Of a stretch of DNA of 64,000 bases, positions 61,640-64,000 are shown one piece after another. Every line of letters starts with the position of its first letter. Within the stretch, counting starts at the first letter, position 1. This DNA comes from Paenibacillus sp. FSL R5-0623. Lineage in GTDB: Bacteria; Bacillota; Bacilli; Paenibacillales; Paenibacillaceae. The stretch covers positions 1,674,001-1,738,000 of the forward strand of contig NZ_CP150233.1 of the NCBI RefSeq assembly GCF_037974265.1, given 5' to 3'. Position numbers and translations under genes: made by a program. The notes beneath the pieces are model-generated. The model was not told the origin of the DNA. It saw nothing but the letters and a program-made list of their open reading frames with translations, and searched no databases.

Positions 61640-61642
61640 TCT

Positions 61643-61666
61643 GTTATTCATTTGCCGTTCATTTTC
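61643..61666 (+). promoter_or_regulatory. Candidate HssR-binding direct repeat before hrtBA
   Basis: TTCATTT occurs twice (61647-61653, 61658-61664) with an 11-base period, preceded by GTTA and CG respectively. HssR sites in Staphylococcus are direct repeats with a GTTCA core. A -10-like TATACT follows at 61673-61678. Confidence 0.7.
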
Positions 61667-61706
61667 GCCTCCTATACTTGGGTTATCAAGAGGGAGGTCA
61701 CACAAC

Positions 61707-62837
61707 ATGTACTTGGCTATTCGGGAAATGAGGTATGCCAAAGGGCGGTATGCCTTAATTGCTACAATCATGGTACTGGTTTCATTTCTGGTACTGTTTG
61801 TTACAGGTCTTGCACAGGGGCTGGCTTATGATAACGCAGCTTCGGTCAAAAATATGGCAGCAACCCACTTTGTGCTGGAACAGGATACGAATCATCGGTT
61901 TACCCGGTCACAAGTGGATCAGGATCAGCTTAATCAAGCTCGCTCCGTAGTGGGGCAAGAGAACGCTGAGCCACTCGGTGTGAAAATGACAACCGTCAGT
62001 CCAATGGGCGACACGAAAAAGATCGATGTCACGTTGTTCATGGTGAATCCGGAAGGCTGGCTTGCTCCAGCGGTTACCGAAGGAACTCTGATTACGGATC
62101 AGACTAACGGGCAGGTTGTGGTGGATCATAAGTTAGCTGAATCCGGTGTGACGATTGGTACCGTTCTGGTCGATCAAGCTTCGGGAATGGAGTGGACCGT
62201 TGGCGGATTTGTACAAAATGAGTCTTTCAGTCACTCGCCGGTCGTGTTCCTGAATGAAGAAGAATGGCTTACGCTTCAAGGGGGTTCACGTACTACACAA
62301 GGTTCGGCCGACACCAATGCCAATTCGCCGATATACAATGCCATTGCGGTAAAGGACGCGGGTGAGCAGGTGGACGGACTGAGTGCTGCAATGCCTAATA
62401 CGGAAGTCATTACGAAGTCGGATGCCGTATCGGCTATTCCTGGATATAAGGAAGAGCAGGGATCGTTGCTCATGATGATCGCTTTTCTATATGTCATCTC
62501 GGCGTTTGTGCTTGCGGTATTCTTCTATGTCATCACGATTCAGAAAACGAGTCAGTTCGGTATATTAAAAGCCATCGGAACGCGGAATGGATATCTGGCG
62601 GGTAGTGTTTCGTTACAAGTATTCATTCTGTCGGTTGGCAGTTTGGTCATTAGCGTGCTGTTAGTTCGACTGTTTGAGTCCATCTTGCCAGCATCAATGC
62701 CATTTCAATTAGGCTTATCCACGCTTGCCTTAACCTGCGTATTGTTCATCCTAATGTCTATGGCGGGTTCATTATTTTCAGTGTGGAAGGTTACCAAAAT
62801 TGATGCGCTTGATGCGATTGGGAGGACAGCAGCATGA
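61707..62837 (+). CDS. hrtB: Haem exporter permease HrtB
   Basis: A 376-residue FtsX/MacB-type permease. Helix 1 (YALIATIMVLVSFLVLFVTG) is followed by a large external domain of about 200 residues and three further helices, with the conserved FFYVITIQKTSQFGILKAIG loop. The start MYLAIREMRYAKGRYALI and VTGLAQGLAYDN match HrtB. It expels excess haem or haem-derived toxicity from the membrane together with the ATPase. GAGGGAGG lies 9 bases before ATG 61707. It overlaps hrtA by four bases. Confidence 0.87.
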   Translation: MYLAIREMRYAKGRYALIATIMVLVSFLVLFVTGLAQGLAYDNAASVKNMAATHFVLEQDTNHRFTRSQVDQDQLNQARSVVGQENAEPLGVKMTTVSPMGDTKKIDVTLFMVNPEGWLAPAVTEGTLITDQTNGQVVVDHKLAESGVTIGTVLVDQASGMEWTVGGFVQNESFSHSPVVFLNEEEWLTLQGGSRTTQGSADTNANSPIYNAIAVKDAGEQVDGLSAAMPNTEVITKSDAVSAIPGYKEEQGSLLMMIAFLYVISAFVLAVFFYVITIQKTSQFGILKAIGTRNGYLAGSVSLQVFILSVGSLVISVLLVRLFESILPASMPFQLGLSTLALTCVLFILMSMAGSLFSVWKVTKIDALDAIGRTAA

Positions 62838-63511
62838 GAAACCGATTGGTATTACAGGGAATTACACAGACCTTTGAAGATGGTGGCAGTAAACGGACGA
62901 TTTTGGACAAGTTGGACCTTGAGGTTGCTGAAGGTGAACTTGTGGCTGTGATGGGGCCTTCCGGCTCGGGTAAAAGCACATTCCTGTCCATTGCTGGCGC
63001 ACTTCTTGAACCAACGGAAGGACAGGTTTTGCTGGACGGGGCTTCTATTATGGGCAAAAGCAAACAGGATATATCCGATATGCGGCTTCAGCAGCTTGGT
63101 TTTATATTTCAAAGTGCCAACCTCATTCCGTATTTGAAAGTAGAAGAACAACTCATGGTGGTCGCAAAGCTCGCCGGAACGGATAAAAATAAGGCGGAGA
63201 AGCGAGTGAATGAGCTGCTAGATACGGTAGGGTTGACCCATCGGCGGAAGGCGTATGCGGAGAAGCTATCTGGTGGGGAACGTCAGCGGGTCGCCATTGC
63301 ACGGGCGTTGATGAACGATCCGGCTGTCGTGCTCGCGGATGAACCAACAGCCAGTCTGGATGCGGAACGTGGGCTGGATATTGTAGGCATGATTGCACGG
63401 CTCGTGAAAGAGCAGGGCAAGAGTGCAGTGATGGTTACGCATGATGAGCGGATTTTGCCGCTCTGTAGCCGGGTTCTTTTTTTGGAAAAGGGAAAACTGG
63501 TGCAGCATTAG
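62834..63511 (+). CDS. hrtA: Haem exporter ATPase HrtA
   Basis: A 225-residue ABC ATPase of the LolD/MacB branch. Walker A is GPSGSGKS (41-48), followed by FQSANLIPYLKVEEQLMV (Q loop), the signature LSGGERQRVAIARAL, Walker B VVLADEPTASLD and the H loop MVTHDE. It powers HrtB. It is translated from ATG 62834 with overlap of the permease stop, so the two subunits are made in equal amounts. Confidence 0.9.
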   Translation: MRNRLVLQGITQTFEDGGSKRTILDKLDLEVAEGELVAVMGPSGSGKSTFLSIAGALLEPTEGQVLLDGASIMGKSKQDISDMRLQQLGFIFQSANLIPYLKVEEQLMVVAKLAGTDKNKAEKRVNELLDTVGLTHRRKAYAEKLSGGERQRVAIARALMNDPAVVLADEPTASLDAERGLDIVGMIARLVKEQGKSAVMVTHDERILPLCSRVLFLEKGKLVQH

Positions 63512-63580
63512 AAGGAGAATGGTCTGAAAGTCTGGAGACAATATTGATCCAAGGCTTAAGGGTAGAGAGTGTAAGATGAG

Positions 63581-63619
63581 GGTCACGTATTCCCGGTGGG
63601 AAGGTGGCCTTCTTTCTTT
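63581..63619 (+). terminator. Possible terminator of the haem operon
   Basis: GGTCAC can pair with GTGGCC (one wobble) around a loop that has its own CCC/GGG helix; the tail TTCTTTCTTTG is T-rich. Confidence 0.4.
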
Positions 63620-63669
63620 GTTTGCGACTATAATTGGAAGAATAGTGAATTTTACATAGAGAGGAACAG

Positions 63670-64000
63670 ATGTGGATGAGCAGCTTAAATGCAGAACAAT
63701 TCCCGGCACTGAGTACGTCGATTCATTGGGGGATTATTGAGGCAGAGTTCAGATTAAACGACATCGTGGATGAAAAGCTGGTGAGTAATATTAGCATCAT
63801 TCCATTTGTCGGGGATCAATGTGTTGTTTTCCAACTGGATAATGGAGACTGGGAGCTGCCTGGAGGCACGCTTGAAGCAGGTGAGCAGTATATGGATGGA
63901 CTGGAACGCGAACTGATGGAGGAACTTGGGGCAGAAATGCGGTCCTATCAGATTTTTGGTCAATTCCACTGTACATCCAGTGCGTTGGAACCGTATCGAC
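63670..64000 (+). CDS. NUDIX hydrolase, N-terminal part (cut by window edge)
   Basis: The first 110 residues are visible. The Nudix box GGTLEAGEQYMDGLERELME followed by ELG is complete, with the upstream WELPGG typical of the family. The protein starts at ATG 63670 with GAGAGGAA 4-10 bases upstream; ATG 63676 is an alternative. It would hydrolyse nucleotide-linked phosphates, but the substrate cannot be told. The C-terminus lies beyond the window. Confidence 0.85.
   Translation, partial: MWMSSLNAEQFPALSTSIHWGIIEAEFRLNDIVDEKLVSNISIIPFVGDQCVVFQLDNGDWELPGGTLEAGEQYMDGLERELMEELGAEMRSYQIFGQFHCTSSALEPYR

Overview
The window looks like a Paenibacillus chromosome (Bacillota, spore former). The support is its gene families: YesM/YesN-type two-component genes beside LplB/YtcP-type permeases and a large lipoprotein sugar-binding protein, a Spo0E-like protein, a SpoIID/LytB-domain protein, AraC-plus-binding-protein fusions, many strong AGGAGG ribosome sites, and moderate GC with very AT-rich islands. 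No rRNA, tRNA or CRISPR array was seen.

Layout. 1-2.8 kb: end of a quinone-reductase-like gene, a chloramphenicol-phosphotransferase-like gene, a DUF6933 gene, and an overlapping pair that includes a retropepsin-like protease. 3.1-6.8 kb: a Fur-box-controlled iron-siderophore operon (binding lipoprotein, FhuF-like [2Fe-2S] protein, AraC-binding-protein fusion regulator). 7-9.1 kb: a lipoprotein opposite a lipase and a WXG100-like protein, possibly a type VII secretion effector set. 9.1-32 kb: a long AT-rich accessory region, described below. 32-41 kb: a Spo0E-like gene, a sugar ABC transporter with its two-component system, and a frameshifted stalk-domain protein. 41-48 kb: phospholipase-like, FusB with a putative attenuator leader, an NAD(P)H oxidoreductase with an HxlR regulator, NUDIX and secreted proteins. 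48-49.5 kb: an inactivated IS30-family element next to a truncated NUDIX copy. 49.5-58 kb: small hypothetical genes, MepB, MerR plus aldo/keto reductase, a Cys/Ser-rich-tailed protein and an MBL hydrolase. 58-64 kb: a CDF metal exporter with a candidate ArsR-type operator, a haem-sensing and efflux module hssR-hssS-hrtB-hrtA, and the start of a NUDIX gene.

The main discovery candidate is the 9.4-32 kb region. It looks like a sedentary, integron-like gene-cassette array. A tyrosine recombinase (22262-23103) is followed by a 32-nt block and then by mostly one- or two-gene segments, nearly all on the + strand, separated by folded repeats. These repeats start near ATAAC, end near AACGTTAT, have complementary arms that co-vary, and contain inner hairpins, so they resemble attC sites. 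A second, older array begins at 9.4 kb with only the 3' tail of the same recombinase and an identical 32-nt block. The cassettes encode defence-like and small unknown proteins: a Shedu nuclease, a membrane protein with a PD-(D/E)XK-like motif, a DUF5677 pair, SMI1/KNR4, DUF4279 and DUF1871-like proteins. The recombinase appears to lack the extra domain typical of integron IntI, so this may be an analogous system and not a true integron.

Caution: many genes here are broken by a single-base change in a short homopolymer run, including the recombinase (three such changes). Some apparent pseudogenes may therefore be assembly errors, but the in-frame TAA codons in two cassettes cannot be explained that way.
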